From NCBI RefSeq assembly GCF_037975245.1, contig NC_092564.1, forward strand, positions 7,165,984 to 7,229,983: a DNA stretch of 64,000 bases, written 5' to 3'. The notes below the pieces were generated by a model. That model was not told the origin of the DNA and searched no databases. It saw only the letters and a program-made list of their open reading frames with translations. The translations under genes were made by a program, and so were the position numbers. Positions 1-12,308 of this stretch are shown piece by piece; the stretch's first letter is position 1, and the number at the start of each line of letters is the position of its first letter. The DNA is from Apostichopus japonicus (lineage: Eukaryota > Echinodermata > Holothuroidea > Aspidochirotida > Stichopodidae).

Positions 1-3000
1 TCAGGTGGTAGAAAGTGTTACACTTACCTTAAAATAGATCAATGTTCCAGACTTTTAGTTGAAAATTGGATCTTAAAATCTAACTTGAGATACTTTCTAT
101 TGCAATGTAACACAGTGCATGGTTTTTACATACATGATTCTTGCAAGTGATCTGTGACGTCATCATGACAGATCTTCTTCAAAAGCTTGACTTTTGCAAT
201 CTTCTCTGTTGATTTATCCTTTATCTCGGATACCTTTGCCATATTTGCCCTAATATATATCAATGTTCGGTATATTTAGAATTCCATTAAAAGATCACAC
301 TTTCATTTCAACTGTGAATGAGTGAGTTAAATATTTATAAAAGAGAAACCAACACATTTTCAGTACCATTTTGCCACGATGGCATTATTCACTCTGCTGT
401 TGCCAGACGCCATAATTCAAGAAAGATCAACTTTGAAAATTGATATATTCGCCATACAAGATGCTATGATGAAAGATGTGGTTTTTACGTAGAGGTGAAG
501 CACTTTATAAATATTGGTCAAGGGAAGCGGGGTTCAACTTCTGCAACGATTCGCGTCATGAGACCTTTACGAGGATACAACACACAGGTACATCAAATGA
601 ATACAAACGCACAATATCCTATTGTAATCCTTAGGGTAAATACTATTTATTCACCATAAAGTAAACATGGATAACACTATGAATACTTAAAAAACAAGAT
701 AAATCAATGGTAGCCGTCATAATTGAACACTTAGGCTATGGTTTACTATATACCTATGCAGAAGGTGCGTCAATATCATCCTCGCAGGACGGTCCCTCAG
801 TTTACGAGTACGTCTATAAGAGTGGGGGTGCATCTAATCCGTTCTCTCGGGTCACAGGACCATGAGTAGGGTTTCCGGCGTCTACCAAACTCTCCTAAGG
901 GCCTAATGCTGACATTGACCAGTCCCTCAGTAAGATCATGTCGACTATACACATGCACCAAAACTTAAGTACTGTGTGAATTTAAAATTAATACAATAAA
1001 TTTCTAATCATTTTCTGCAGCTCGTCTCTACTGCAGATGTATGGCAGCTTGGAGTGTCTTGGGTGAATGGTTACCACATATTGCTAGTATTGCCAACACA
1101 ATAAGTAATATGAACAATGGACAAGTGGTTAACGATCTCCCTCAATAAGTAAACAAATTAACAAACAAAAATAAAACAAGTATGAACTAATATATACCAA
1201 GCCCAAATTGACATGGGTAGAACCTCCTCAGTACCTAATGCATGTACAAGTAAACAAGAATAATAAGTAAGGGTGACATAAGAACAGTGATTTAGCATAT
1301 GCAAGTTTCAATCTGCTCACCTCATACTGGGTGAAACATAAAGATCATATATATCTTATACCATACCTAGCCGGCGGCATGACAATAGGTAACACTATAA
1401 AGTATATTAATAATAAAGTGAACCCGCAGAGACATACCGTAATATGCAACTGGTCGCCGAAAACACAACTACTTGCCTATGTTGCTCACATAGCAATAAC
1501 ACATTGCTTAATAAATAAGTGGTATGTCTACCCATAGTCGGCGTAGCAGTAGCCTACTGATCTTGGAATGTCGCAATATTATATGTAGCTAGAAGATGGT
1601 TTCCCTAATCCCGCTACGAACACATCCCGATCGAGGCGAGTGATTAACTGTATACAATCATTATACCCTCACATGAGGTTTACTACTATAAGCATAATTA
1701 TTTAGTATATACTAACGGGAAAATCCCTCGGCTAATAACACTCAACAAGTAGCATACTAACTATATACTTCAACCTATGCACAACTACTGACTTAGACCA
1801 AAGATTGCCATGGTAACTAACACATTTTGTTAGGATGCAGGTAGGCCTACCTTAGCATTATATGGGACTAACAGTAGGCTACAAAGCAGAGACGTATCAC
1901 CTAGCCTATCTGCTGTAACTGGCCAGGTGGCGTCGGTACCAATTAAGTGTGACCCACAGGGCTAAAGACATGCTAATGTTCTAACAAAAGCTCAGTAGTG
2001 TATTGGTCCACAAATTACACAATATATCAATATGCTTAAAAACATATTGCTATCACTCTTTCAATATAGAGGTTCACATGAAGTTGAGTTATTCCATAAT
2101 CACCATGGCAACTAGTAAAAGTGTATAGTATTGTATCATGGGATTTAAAGATAGCTCGAATAGGCGATACTTACTATCAACTAAATAATAAATGCAGTTC
2201 AATTTCATTTTATGGACGTGCACCAAACTTATATTAGATGGTCTAATTTTATTCGTGATTATAAACCTAAATTACAGCAATAAATAATCATACAATCTAC
2301 TTAATTCCTTATTCACGATGATCAAATACACTATAGATAATATCTTCTTTTTCTTAACAAGTTTAACCATCTGAAATGCCATAGATGGATCCGATGCCTT
2401 TGTGACTTCACGATATAGACCCGCCATAAAATTCTAGATTGTATTTTATATGTATGCATATAGGTACGTAAGTATACTTGGCAATCGTGTACTTCAGTCT
2501 GTGTATATAGTTAAATGTATAGATATGAATTCCTGGCTACATGTACCGTAGTTCTGGCCCGCGCGTGAAATATTGTTAGAGCGTATGGCTTCACAACCTC
2601 ATCCAACCCCGCTCCCATTCAGGGACGCAAACACCTGTTTGCTATGGAGGGGCTAAGATGTTATATTGTCCTTGGGCCACGGGGGCCGGATCTAAGGGGA
2701 GATGGTTCTGCCAGTCACATTTGTTGGAAATGTTTTTATTTTGTTTTCCTTGCTGGATAATGTCAGGGTTTATCACTGGATAAAGTATATGATAATTCAC
2801 AGTATATATGATAATTCAATCGCTGTTCAATAAGGGAAGGTGTGAATGGATGCGTCACATCAATTAATATACATTTGGAGTTAATTAAAAAGCGGGTGTG
2901 GGTGTGTGTGTGTGTCCTCGGATCGGATTTCTAAGGAATCACCACGTCCTCGAAAGAATGTTATTGTTATCGGGTATTGTTAAGTTTAGGGTACGTGGAT

Positions 3001-4333
3001 TTGAACAATGGGAAAAACAATGGGGTCTTCGGTCTAAATGTATAAAACACACATGTGAGCGTGTGTGTGTGTGTGTTTGTTTAACATGCCAACAAGGGAC
3101 CCACTGGGTTGGGGCGGGGGCAAATGAGCCGAGTGGGTGGGCCGTGTAGGGGACTGTGCCTCAATATTCTTAGTTAAATCATTGAGGCACTGATAAATGG
3201 GATAACAATGAAACTGATTTGCATATACTATATGAAACATAGATGGTGATAAATATATTCATGAACCGTAGTTTCACGTAAGAATGTTTAACTGTTGACG
3301 CATTTTAAATCTTAGGAGCTCTCTACGCATCCGCGATCGTGCATGTACGTGACGGTTGAAATCAGTCTTGTGTTCTTGTTGAAAGCCATTTCTTCAATAA
3401 TTGCCAAGAAACTTGAGGTTGCACATGAGGTTGCACAAAAAATCAGACAAAAATGATATGATCATTTCGCTAATACTAATTGAATAGCGCATACTGTCCA
3501 GGCGTTCACATTATCGTAGGCCTATTTTCATCTAGGAAGTGAAAAATTCACGGGGACAGCTACCCCTCCCCCACCCTCCCCGCAGGCTACGGTCCTGTAC
3601 TCGGCATCACCTATCAAATTTTTGTGAACAAATTGTGAACATAACTACTAAATTAGAACTTGAGGTATAATGAGTAATGAGTAACATGGGACCAACACGA
3701 CTAGCAGCTTAGCACCCAGGCTCATCACCAAATACGTATGTCTCAAAACTCCTATGTAATATATAATTATCTCATAAACCCTAAAAACTATCATGAATAA
3801 TGGCATTGCTAAACAAACTAAATATACATTATAATTTCCATGTAGTATTATATTGCTCACATCACATTGTTTGAGCTCCTTTTATGAGATACACCAGTCA
3901 TTACGAGCCTGATAGGCCTATCGCATACACGAGTCAGGCACTAAACATGGGGAGGACATTTGATATTGTGTCCCCCACCCTTCAGAAAGTGGGGGAACGT
4001 GTCCCCCTGCCCCCCCCTCCCCTCATGATCGATGCCTCTGATTGCTGTAGCCTATAGGCTACAAACGGTTGGTTAGATACAACCATTTTGCGTTAAGCTT
4101 CTCTGTGATCAAATTCATGGTAAGATTGTTTGTCTTTACGACCTTTACACGTTATCGTTGTAGAATCTTCAATACGTTTCATTTGGAGAATATTTTTCCG
4201 GTATAACCAAGTCAGGGGGTCAAGGGTTAAATTAATCTACAGGAGTATGGAGTATTTATTTTATACACTTCACCAGTAATAAAATATACAAAGGTTACGA
4301 AGAACTGATGGTTAATATAGCGTATATGGCATT
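1..4333. other. Gene-free stretch, no supported coding sequence
   Basis: I see no exon that I can assign to a family here. The open frames are short, biased in composition and without flanking splice signals. The stretch holds GT-rich microsatellites near 2893-2914 and 3058-3078, C-rich runs near 3560 and 3990-4020, and three copies of the palindrome TAGGCCTA (1842, 3517, 3913). It may be decayed transposon sequence, but I could not delimit any element before 4334. Confidence 0.5.
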
Positions 4334-4341
4334 GGCTCACA

Positions 4342-5338
4342 CAAGGCCGGCGGAACCGGGGGGGCACAGGGGGCACGTGCCCCCCACTTTTTTCCTCAGG
4401 TTAAAAATGTGCCCTTTTTCTACATAAAAATTTCTAAATAAAAAAGAGTTTACAAAGCGAAACCCACGTCGATTGAAATATTTCGGGAAGTTTTATATGT
4501 TTACTACCATAGGCGTAGGAGCCCAATTTGATTTAGGGGGCTGTAACGACTTGCCCGGAAAATATCACCAAAATTTTTCGCGCGCTCCGCGCGCGTTCAA
4601 TATGTTAATGTGCATATCATATAGGCATGCGTCGGTTATTACATCGCATGCCAATAACATACAATCATTCGCCGTGTTATTACCCTTCCATATTGGTTAT
4701 AATTATTGGGAAAGTCGTTACAATAATAATGATTATAATAATATCAGTTTAACAATTGAAAAACATGTAGCAAATTATTTTTCTTTCAGTAGGTGCCCGA
4801 AAAATTCCCCCACCGCCTCCTACGCCTATGTTTACTACCACAAGGCTTCTAACATTCTGATGAGTGCCATTATGCATATTCAATTTGCCAAAAAAATGCT
4901 AATGCATTTCCAAAAAGCATTGCTTTATTACATTGTGACTTTGTAAAAAGCAGAAGCCATTTATAGCCTACTATGAGTATAGTTTTAATATCCCATAACA
5001 TACCCCATCCTTTCGTATTATATTTCATTTGCTTTCATGCATGTATCGATCGCGTGTGCAGGGACTTTATACTGATTTCACCTCATTTTGTCTAGAAAGA
5101 AATTTTTTCCTTGTTTCCCAATTTGCACATTGGATATTGCAGTGCTAGTATGCATTGTTTCCTTGAGGGGGGGGGGGGGGGCGTTGATGGAGTGAGGTGT
5201 ATACGCAAATAAGATAACACAATAAGAGTTATAAAAGGTACTAAATATCAGGCTGCATCAGTCCAATCGAATTTCTGCAAAGTGCCCTTCGACGTTGGTG
5301 CCCCCCCCCCCAGATTAAAAGTGCTCCCGCCGCCCTTG
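4342..5338. mobile_element. Non-autonomous hAT-type element, GGCGGCGGAACC family, copy 1
   Basis: The ends are imperfect inverted repeats (CAAGGCCGGCGGAACCG on the left, CCCGCCGCCCTTG on the right). The element is flanked by a perfect 8-bp target-site duplication GGCTCACA (4334-4341 and 5339-5346). An 8-bp duplication with a CA...TG-bounded terminus is typical of hAT transposons. There is no transposase, so it must have moved in trans. Two further copies with their own 8-bp duplications lie at 30714-31604 and 31771-32547. A second element (4508-4830) is nested inside. The open frame across 4473-4946 is a by-product of that nesting, not a gene. Confidence 0.9.
4508..4830. mobile_element. Nested non-autonomous hAT-type element, CATAGGCGTAGGAG family
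   Basis: The terminal inverted repeats CATAGGCGTAGGAG / CTCCTACGCCTATG are perfect over at least 12 bp. The element is flanked by the 8-bp duplication TTTACTAC (4500-4507, 4831-4838). The interior starts with a C/G-rich tract, then CTTGCCCGG, then a GC-rich hairpin (CGCGCGCTCCGCGCGCG). It sits within the 4342-5338 element. Related copies are at 24157-24617, 26328-26766, 61373-61754 and, truncated, near 32100-32390. Confidence 0.9.
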
Positions 5339-5888
5339 GGCTCACAACGAGAATGGTTTTAACATGTCATTCGTTATGCAAATATCATCTGTGACACTAT
5401 CCTAGATCCAGCCATATATAGGCCTACCAAACACACTCGGTAGTTTGAAGGTGAGTCCATATACATGTATGTGCACATGCAACATATATAGTTTCTTTTA
5501 ATGACAGACTGGGTATATACTCACTAGGTGGACAATACAGAGAGGAGGGCGCTACGGCTAGACAAATATTCCAGCCTTACAGTATAAAGGATACTCCGGT
5601 TATAAATCCCAACTTTGCCCAGTCACCGAAGAACCGTGCACACTTCTCTACAATACATTGACTTCCCCAACTTCTTACCCTTTCAGAGGAGCAGAATAGT
5701 TCTCTGCAGCGAACATTTAACATTAACGAGTACGTAGTATGTTTTATTATTTTATTTTTAATTTCTCGACAGTCTGTTGACTTTACTACTAACGCAAACC
5801 AGAACTCAGCTGTCATAGACCATATAGTTGGCTACTTCAAATTCAGTTCAAGTGCAACGAGAAGCTACTTCCTGATAGTCCGTGCAAA

Positions 5889-8800
5889 ATGGCAGAGCAA
5901 CCGAGCCGTCAATTGAGGAGTATTTTTCACGATCCAGATTACTACGCCAAATCATTCCGAGCTTACTCCAACCTTTCCTCCAGGCTGCATGTGTTAAAAT
6001 CATGGATCGAAAACATCTTTCCAATGAAAGTCGTGGAAACATTGTCGGCGAATACGGCTAGTGGATCATCTTCAGCAACGTTAAGAATGTTGGGCGTCGG
6101 CAGTGGAACAGGTAAGCAGAATGTGCCGGAAAGGGTGGGGAAGATAATTCAATTGGTTCATCATAGACTAACTGATAAATTATTTTGACATAAAATTTAA
6201 TTCAAACGTTGCGACACATCGCACCATTTTGAGTCTAAGCACCTATAACCATGTAACCCCCCCCCCCTCATCCACACACACCCCAGTACATAGATCAGTA
6301 AAGGTCGGATCATTTGATCTCTACTAACGACCACCCTGGGTCCTCCGCAGTGTCTTGCTCCACAAATCTGAAGCTCTTTCCCTTAATTGTAATCCCTCCT
6401 GATCGATAACCACTGTAATGTATGACCTCACCAATACTGGATCCATGACTGTTCACCAAAAAACTCTAAAAGGAAAATTGCTTGTTCTCTGTTTTATTTC
6501 GTTGCTCATCTTTCTATCTCTCCCTTTCTCTCTTTCTCAAAGTCCTTTTATAAGTTGTGTTCTGTCTTACCCTAATTTCTCTCTGAAGAACAGTTTACAA
6601 CTCACAACTGTCTGTAGAAACACCTTATTCTTTAACTCCAAGGGCGTAGGAACCGGGGGGGGGGGGGGGCTGGGGGCGCCAGCCCCCCCAGTGAAAAATG
6701 TGGAGGGGCGGAAGTATCATTCCGCCCCCCCCCCCCCCGCTTCGCAAGTCAGAAAACCCCTTTTTCATTTCCAAATGAGAAAAAAATCTCATTTGGAGCA
6801 CCAAATTGCATCTAAGGCCAGGTGAAAATACAAAATTAAGTTTACAAAATGGAGTGGGTGTTGAAGTGTGCTATATTGCACCAAATTGCATCTGAGGACA
6901 CCTGGAAATGCAAAAAATTCCAAAGGGGAGGGGGACACCCCCTCCCCCTTAGACCCCTCCCCCAGGCCGGCCATCAGTCTTCAGCCCCCCCACTCAAAAG
7001 TACCTTCCTACGCCACTGTTTAACTCAATACAATACTTGATAATTTTTCATAACAAAACAGAATGGTTGGGCAAACAATAGGATGGCATTTTGAAAGCAT
7101 TTGCCTATTACATAACTTAGCAGGACGGTGCAAAATTGCTAGAGTGCTTTACTCTCTAGAACAATGACCCATTAGCAAAAAGACCATCAATGTTACAAAC
7201 TTATATGAAAACCATGCAAATTTTTGTTCCAAATTGTCATAAACTTCATATAAGTTTGAGCTAAATTTTGTTGATTTCTGTTGCAGTTGCCATGTAACGT
7301 ATCTAGCATTTTTCTTGTGTGTCACTATGTAGTCTCGTGCAGTTATTGCAAAAAAATTCATTCTCCTTTTATTTTCTTCTTCTCTCTTGTTGCATTATAT
7401 TTCTAGGTGAAGCAGATTGTGATATGATATCGCAACTTCTACCGATATTTCCGAAAATTTCTAACACCGTTTTAGAACCCGCACCAGAGCATATCGAAAC
7501 TTATAAACGACTTGTTGCAAGTCGTAGTTTTGCTGGTTTAGAATGGGATTGGCGGCAGCAGACACTTGATGAATACAATAACGACAGTGCACAGACTAAC
7601 AGGGAAAAGTTCCATTTTATTAGCACTATCCATTCACTGTACTACGCTGATGATGCTGAAAAGGCTGTAATGAATATGTATGACATGTTACAAGATGGTG
7701 GCGTTATGATGATCATAGTGTTAGCTGGTGAGTACGAAAGCTCATTAGTGCCATTCGATTATTTTTTAATTCGTAGCAACGAAAACACTAATTCGTTCCA
7801 ACAAATTAATAATTTAGAAAACGTAGCAATGAAGTGACTATTCGTAGCACAGAATAAATACCGGTCTTTCGTGGCAACTAATTATTAATAATTTTTCGAT
7901 TGGCTTAAATTGGCTTTCGTAAGTTAGGAGAGTATTGCATGTCGCTATTTTATTCCCACCCCCCCCCCCTCACCCGGCAATATCATCCGCGGATTCTTTC
8001 TTCCCTTTATTTCCTCATAGTATATCCTGTTTGCCGTCGGGCTAATGAACCATCTGAAATTCAAGTTTACCTACGACACAGAGAATTTATTCATCGGTTC
8101 GGGAGTATAGATCTAAAGTTTTTTTTTCTAATTTGGAGACTGACTTCCAACGATCCAAGGCATTAGAGAGATTACCTGAGAGGAATCGCCCATTACTTTA
8201 TTATTTCATTGATTGGTCCCCCCCCCCTCCTCCCCGTGGGATAAATCGAAGTAGGTTACTGTAGGATGTTTTGCTTTACCAAATAAAAAGACAGAGAGAC
8301 ACCTTCGTAGACCTTACTTCTTTTTTACATATACCAATTTAATTTGGTATATGTCGATCGACATCGGTATATGTCAACCTATATTATACAAATAATGAAT
8401 GGTTTCCATTCGTGCAATAGTGCAAATATTGCATGAGTCGAAAGATGGAATGTTCCATTCAACGAGGCGCAGCCGAGTTGAATGGAACAAATCACATCTT
8501 TCAACTCATGAAATATTTGCACTATTGCACGAATGGAACCCATTCATTATTTGTTTTATACAACATATTATATTAAGATGGGTAAAATGCATTCATGCAA
8601 CAGATTGTTTTGAACAGACAGGTTTCTCTGCTCTCTTACCGTTGAAAAAAAGTGCTACCAAAAATTATAACCCATGGTTCTATTTCATAGAGTGGAATAG
8701 AGCGGATTTTGCATGCAATCAACGAGCAATTGACCAATCAAATGACCAGAATACAATTAGGTGTTGTATAAAGAAAACTACCGATCATCGACCTCATTAA

Positions 8801-9734
8801 CATATTCGATTTCAACGATTTAAGGAATGCTCTGTTGTATTCCAGGATATTTAAAGTTCCCGTTGCAAGAAGGCATGTGACCTTCATAGTTCACAGGAGT
8901 GTGGTAAGACATTGGTAACTGCAGCCTGAGCTGTCGATCATTCTCGAACGTCGTTTATATGAAATATGTTAATGAGGTTAATAGATGATATGTCCATTTC
9001 AACTGGCATATACCGAATTAAATTGACATGTACCGATTTAAACTGACATATATCGAATTAAACTGGTACATCTCGATTTTAACTGGTATAATTAGATTTA
9101 GATTGACATATACCGATTTAAATTGACATATGTTGAATTAATCTGGTATATCTCGTTTTAAACTGGTTTAAGTATATTTAAATTCACATGTACCGATTTA
9201 AATTAACCTATGTCGAATGAAAGTGATATATGTCGATTTAAACTGGTTTAAAGTAGATTTATATTGACAGATATCCGATTTAAATGGCTAGGGCTATTTG
9301 TCGATTCCGCATGATGTGTCACAAACGGCCCGTCATAGGCATAACAAATAGATATTTATAACGTCTTTTTCACCTCTCTCCCAGATGATGGCGGATTTGG
9401 CCGACTGTGGCGTCATTTTCCGATGTTCTCAGATGACCTTCAAAGTCACATTTTGTCCGATACAGTGAAGGATATCTTGACTACCAATGGGATTAAGTAC
9501 GACTTGGTCAAGCAGCCATCACGAGTGGACGTGTCCTGTTGTTTTGAGGAGGGAAATCCCGACGGTGTATTAGTCTCCGATTTTCTTGCTCACGTGATAA
9601 ATGTTCGTGAAAATGCACCCGCCAATGTGGTGGGGGAGTTTTATGAGTATCTGAAAGGTCCAGACTGTTCTATTCAGGAAGGAGGGAGAATAATGTTTAA
9701 TAACTCGTGGGATGCTATTCTTGTGAGAAAATAG
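5889..9734 (+). CDS. HNMT-like: Histamine N-methyltransferase-like SAM-dependent methyltransferase
   Basis: Three exons: 5889-6111, 7407-7727 and 9385-9734, all GT-AG with phase 1 at both junctions, encode 297 aa (human HNMT is 292). The N-terminus has the family's short helix (SIFHDPDYYAKSFRAY). A glycine-rich SAM-binding loop GVGSGTGE (residues 69-76) is completed across intron 1, followed by VLEPAPEHI (about 96-104). The core HFISTIHSLYYADD matches the HNMT pattern of a methyltransferase with LYYV/A before the lid. Exon 3 carries FPMFSDDL, a CCFEEGN segment and the C-terminal FNNSWDAILVRK, close to the FNNTLSFIVIEA-type end of HNMT. The family methylates histamine in the cytosol; whether this copy uses histamine is inference, since invertebrate HNMT-like genes are often duplicated. 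Intron 1 holds a hAT-type element and intron 2 a hairpin element and a 20-bp minisatellite. The start is the first ATG before the conserved block. Confidence 0.9.
6639..7018. mobile_element. Non-autonomous hAT-type element in intron 1 of the HNMT-like gene
   Basis: It begins CAAGGGCGTAGGAACC and ends CTTCCTACGCCACTG, and is flanked by the 8-bp duplication TTTAACTC (6631-6638, 7019-7026). The interior has long C/G runs and the repeated segment CCAAATTGCATCT. A truncated copy in inverse orientation is at 44238-44745. No transposase is present. Confidence 0.88.
8389..8553. repeat. Near-perfect 165-bp hairpin (palindromic MITE-like) in HNMT-like intron 2
   Basis: Two arms of about 75-80 bp (starting CAAATAATGAATGG, ending CCATTCATTATTTG) fold back on each other around a small loop containing GAGGCGCAGC. 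The inner stem is GTTCCATTCAAC / GTTGAATGGAAC. Such full-length palindromes are typical of small foldback MITEs. I could not define a clean target duplication; the flanks are TATA-rich. The open frame across it is an artefact. Confidence 0.75.
9001..9287. repeat. 20-bp minisatellite, about 14 degenerate units
   Basis: Successive 20-bp lines run as variants of AACTGACATATACCGATTTA (for example 9001-9020, 9021-9040, 9041-9060), with two late units of 21 bp. Units differ by a few substitutions each, with GACATATACCGA and GGTATATCTCGA types interspersed. It lies in intron 2 of the HNMT-like gene, just upstream of its last exon. Confidence 0.85.
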
Positions 9735-12308
9735 ATCAAGTTAGTGAAGTCACCGGCCTGTACGGAGCGGGGAATGGGGTTTGCCTGCCAGAGAACTGGG
9801 ACCGACAAGACACGTAATGAGCTACCGAACTTGAATCTATGATATCTTATTCCTTATCATTGCTTAGTATCTATCACGGAGGTGACGTCCAAATTCATAT
9901 GTTTTTAAGTGGCATCCTCCCCTTATCCTTGTATTCTTCACCCACACCCTTCCCCTAACTGTCTTGTGAAAAATCCTGTGCATCTCTCCTTCACATTTGA
10001 TGTATGATAACATCTATGTACAAGGTAAACAGGCCTGCATGCGAAGTCCAGTCTTTGGAAAATGGCAACACAGAACACATGAATTTTCATTTTACTTGTT
10101 ATTATAACCACTTGATAACATAGGAATATTTAGCATGATATTTTTCTCTTTTCTGTACAGAAGTGCTGGTTGTAATGTGAATCTATCAATTGTACTAAAT
10201 TCTTAGTCCCAGTCGACGATGTGGGTATTAACTACATCTGTCGATGTGGTGACTTCAAAATTATGAAGGGGACGACAGGGGGAGGGTGGTGGGGTGGAAG
10301 GGGTCGGCATTATATAGAGGTAGGGCATGTTAGCAAAAATAACAGTATTCACTGGGCACACAGATGTGATGAAAATCACCACAGAACCAATGAAGCTAAC
10401 CTATCGCTTTCTCCACTGAGGATGTGAGAGGGTGAGGGGGGGGGGCATGGATTGGCTTTGTAACATTTAAAATCAGAAAACTATTGGCAATATCTCATAC
10501 AAAATATATCATAGCAGAAAGTCTTGACGAGCGGAAGACATAAAGAAATGCTTCTAAATTAATTCTGCAGTAATTAATCTTGGCAATACACAACACAAAA
10601 TAATCTTTTCTCCACAAATATATATATAATTGTTGATAGGTGCAAACATTTTCTGGTGCAACAACAAGTTGAAAAAAGTACCACTTTTCAGTAGGTGTGT
10701 TTGTCGTGCTGAAGAGAATTATAAACTACAGTTATTTGAACATAATTTGATCTTACTGTTTTAAAAAAAAAAAAAGCTTTCTCTTAGGGTAGAAAAATAT
10801 TTCTTGCAACTATAACATCAACACTAGTGCATTTTGCACTTTGGTTTTGGTAGTATTTTGGTAGTATATTGGATAATCATACCATGTGATTTTCAGGTAA
10901 CAACTATCTCACGTTTATCAATATTTCTGTGAATAAACGTCTATTTACACCTTTAAAAACAACTCTTAGACTTCATATTCATATTAAAGTTGCTTGGTGT
11001 TATTTCACGCTGCAAAAAGCCCACTACAAGAAAGTCCAATAGCTTGACTTGACTTTCATTTTGAAATAACACAGAAGACATTAACAATATTAATTCCAAA
11101 TTTGTGATTTACTTGTGGTATAAACTAATATGAACTTGATCAAGTGCAATCTTGTTTTGAGTATTAACCAGCTTTGATCACAGTGTTGATACTGTAATCC
11201 CAAAGTATGTCTTAAAGTCTCAATACGTGTTTGCTGAAGAATTTCTGAAATCAAATTTCCGAAGCAGATTGTGGTATAAACTAATATGAACTTGATCAAG
11301 TGCAATCTTGTTTTGGGTATTAACCAGCTTTGATCACAGTGTTGACTACTGTAACCACAAAGTATGTCTTAAAGTCTCAATACGTGTTTGCTGAGGAATT
11401 TCTAAATGCACTCTAACCAGGTGGGTTTAATGGAGCAAAGCTGTCGCAACCGATTCACCGTTGAATCACTGTGACCGCCCATATCAGCATGTTCATTACA
11501 CAGATGTAACCTATATACACTTGTATAGTCCACTTTTTTTTACCCAATTCCATGGAGGAAACTTCTGAAAACACCTGTTTATTCATTGCAATGGGAGGAA
11601 ATGATACAATTTTGCAAGCTACATCAGTAAGACCGAAAGAAAGATACTATTCAAGAGAAGGGACCTAACACAGGCTAGCCACGAAAGTGAAAGTAGTCCT
11701 AGGCCGAATGGTCGTAAACAAAACTGAGAGATTTTATTGGTGCATGATCTGTTGGGCGGGGCTTGCAAATTTTGATTGAAGTTTGTAGAATCTACAGACT
11801 CGTTAATAAATCTGGCGAAGTTTATACAGCTCAAAATGTTGAACGACAGATAACTCAATTAAAATAATGAATATTGATATGGAAATTGCATAGAAATGTG
11901 TCATTTTCAGGGAGAATTTAGTGCAGTAAGCTGGGAAAGGTCGGAGTTTAAATTTGGCAAACATGTACTGAGTCTTTAAAAGGAAATTGCAGTGTACTTA
12001 AACCTTTTCCGGCAAATCCAGTTTGCCAAGTTTGAGTGACAACGCAGAGGAATGTGGCTATACACTTAACTACACACACAAATATCTCACACAGTTTTGT
12101 CTTGAAAACAAAAAAAAAGCAAAATTCTTAACTTGGATCTTTAATAGCTCTACCAAATGGTCAAGCGCATCCAACTTTGCAGTTGTCCATCTTTTCTATT
12201 CTCAACATTAACAGTGTTACTTGATGCATCATGTCCACTCACTATCAAGGCCAGCAGGATTCTGCTGGTTTTAACTGTCTTTGAATCCCTGTAGTGGTAG
12301 CCTCTGCT
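9735..12308. other. Intergenic region, HNMT-like 3' flank to RAMAC 3' flank
   Basis: No coding exon was recognised. A possible polyadenylation signal AATAAA for the upstream gene lies at 10932-10937, giving a 3' UTR of about 1.2 kb if used. TTTATT at 11733-11738 is an AATAAA on the minus strand and could serve RAMAC. A 156-bp tandem duplication is at 11113-11406. Confidence 0.5.
11113..11406. repeat. Tandem duplication, two copies at 156-bp offset
   Basis: Copy 1 starts TTGTGGTATAAACTAATATG at 11113 and copy 2 at 11269, with near-identical sequence for about 137 bp (through TGAGGAATTTCT). A few substitutions separate the copies. It is non-coding. Confidence 0.85.

Noticed and set aside
1331-1537. 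68-codon open frame in the first part of the window
   Set aside because: No recognisable domain, no splice or promoter context, and length within chance for AT-rich DNA.
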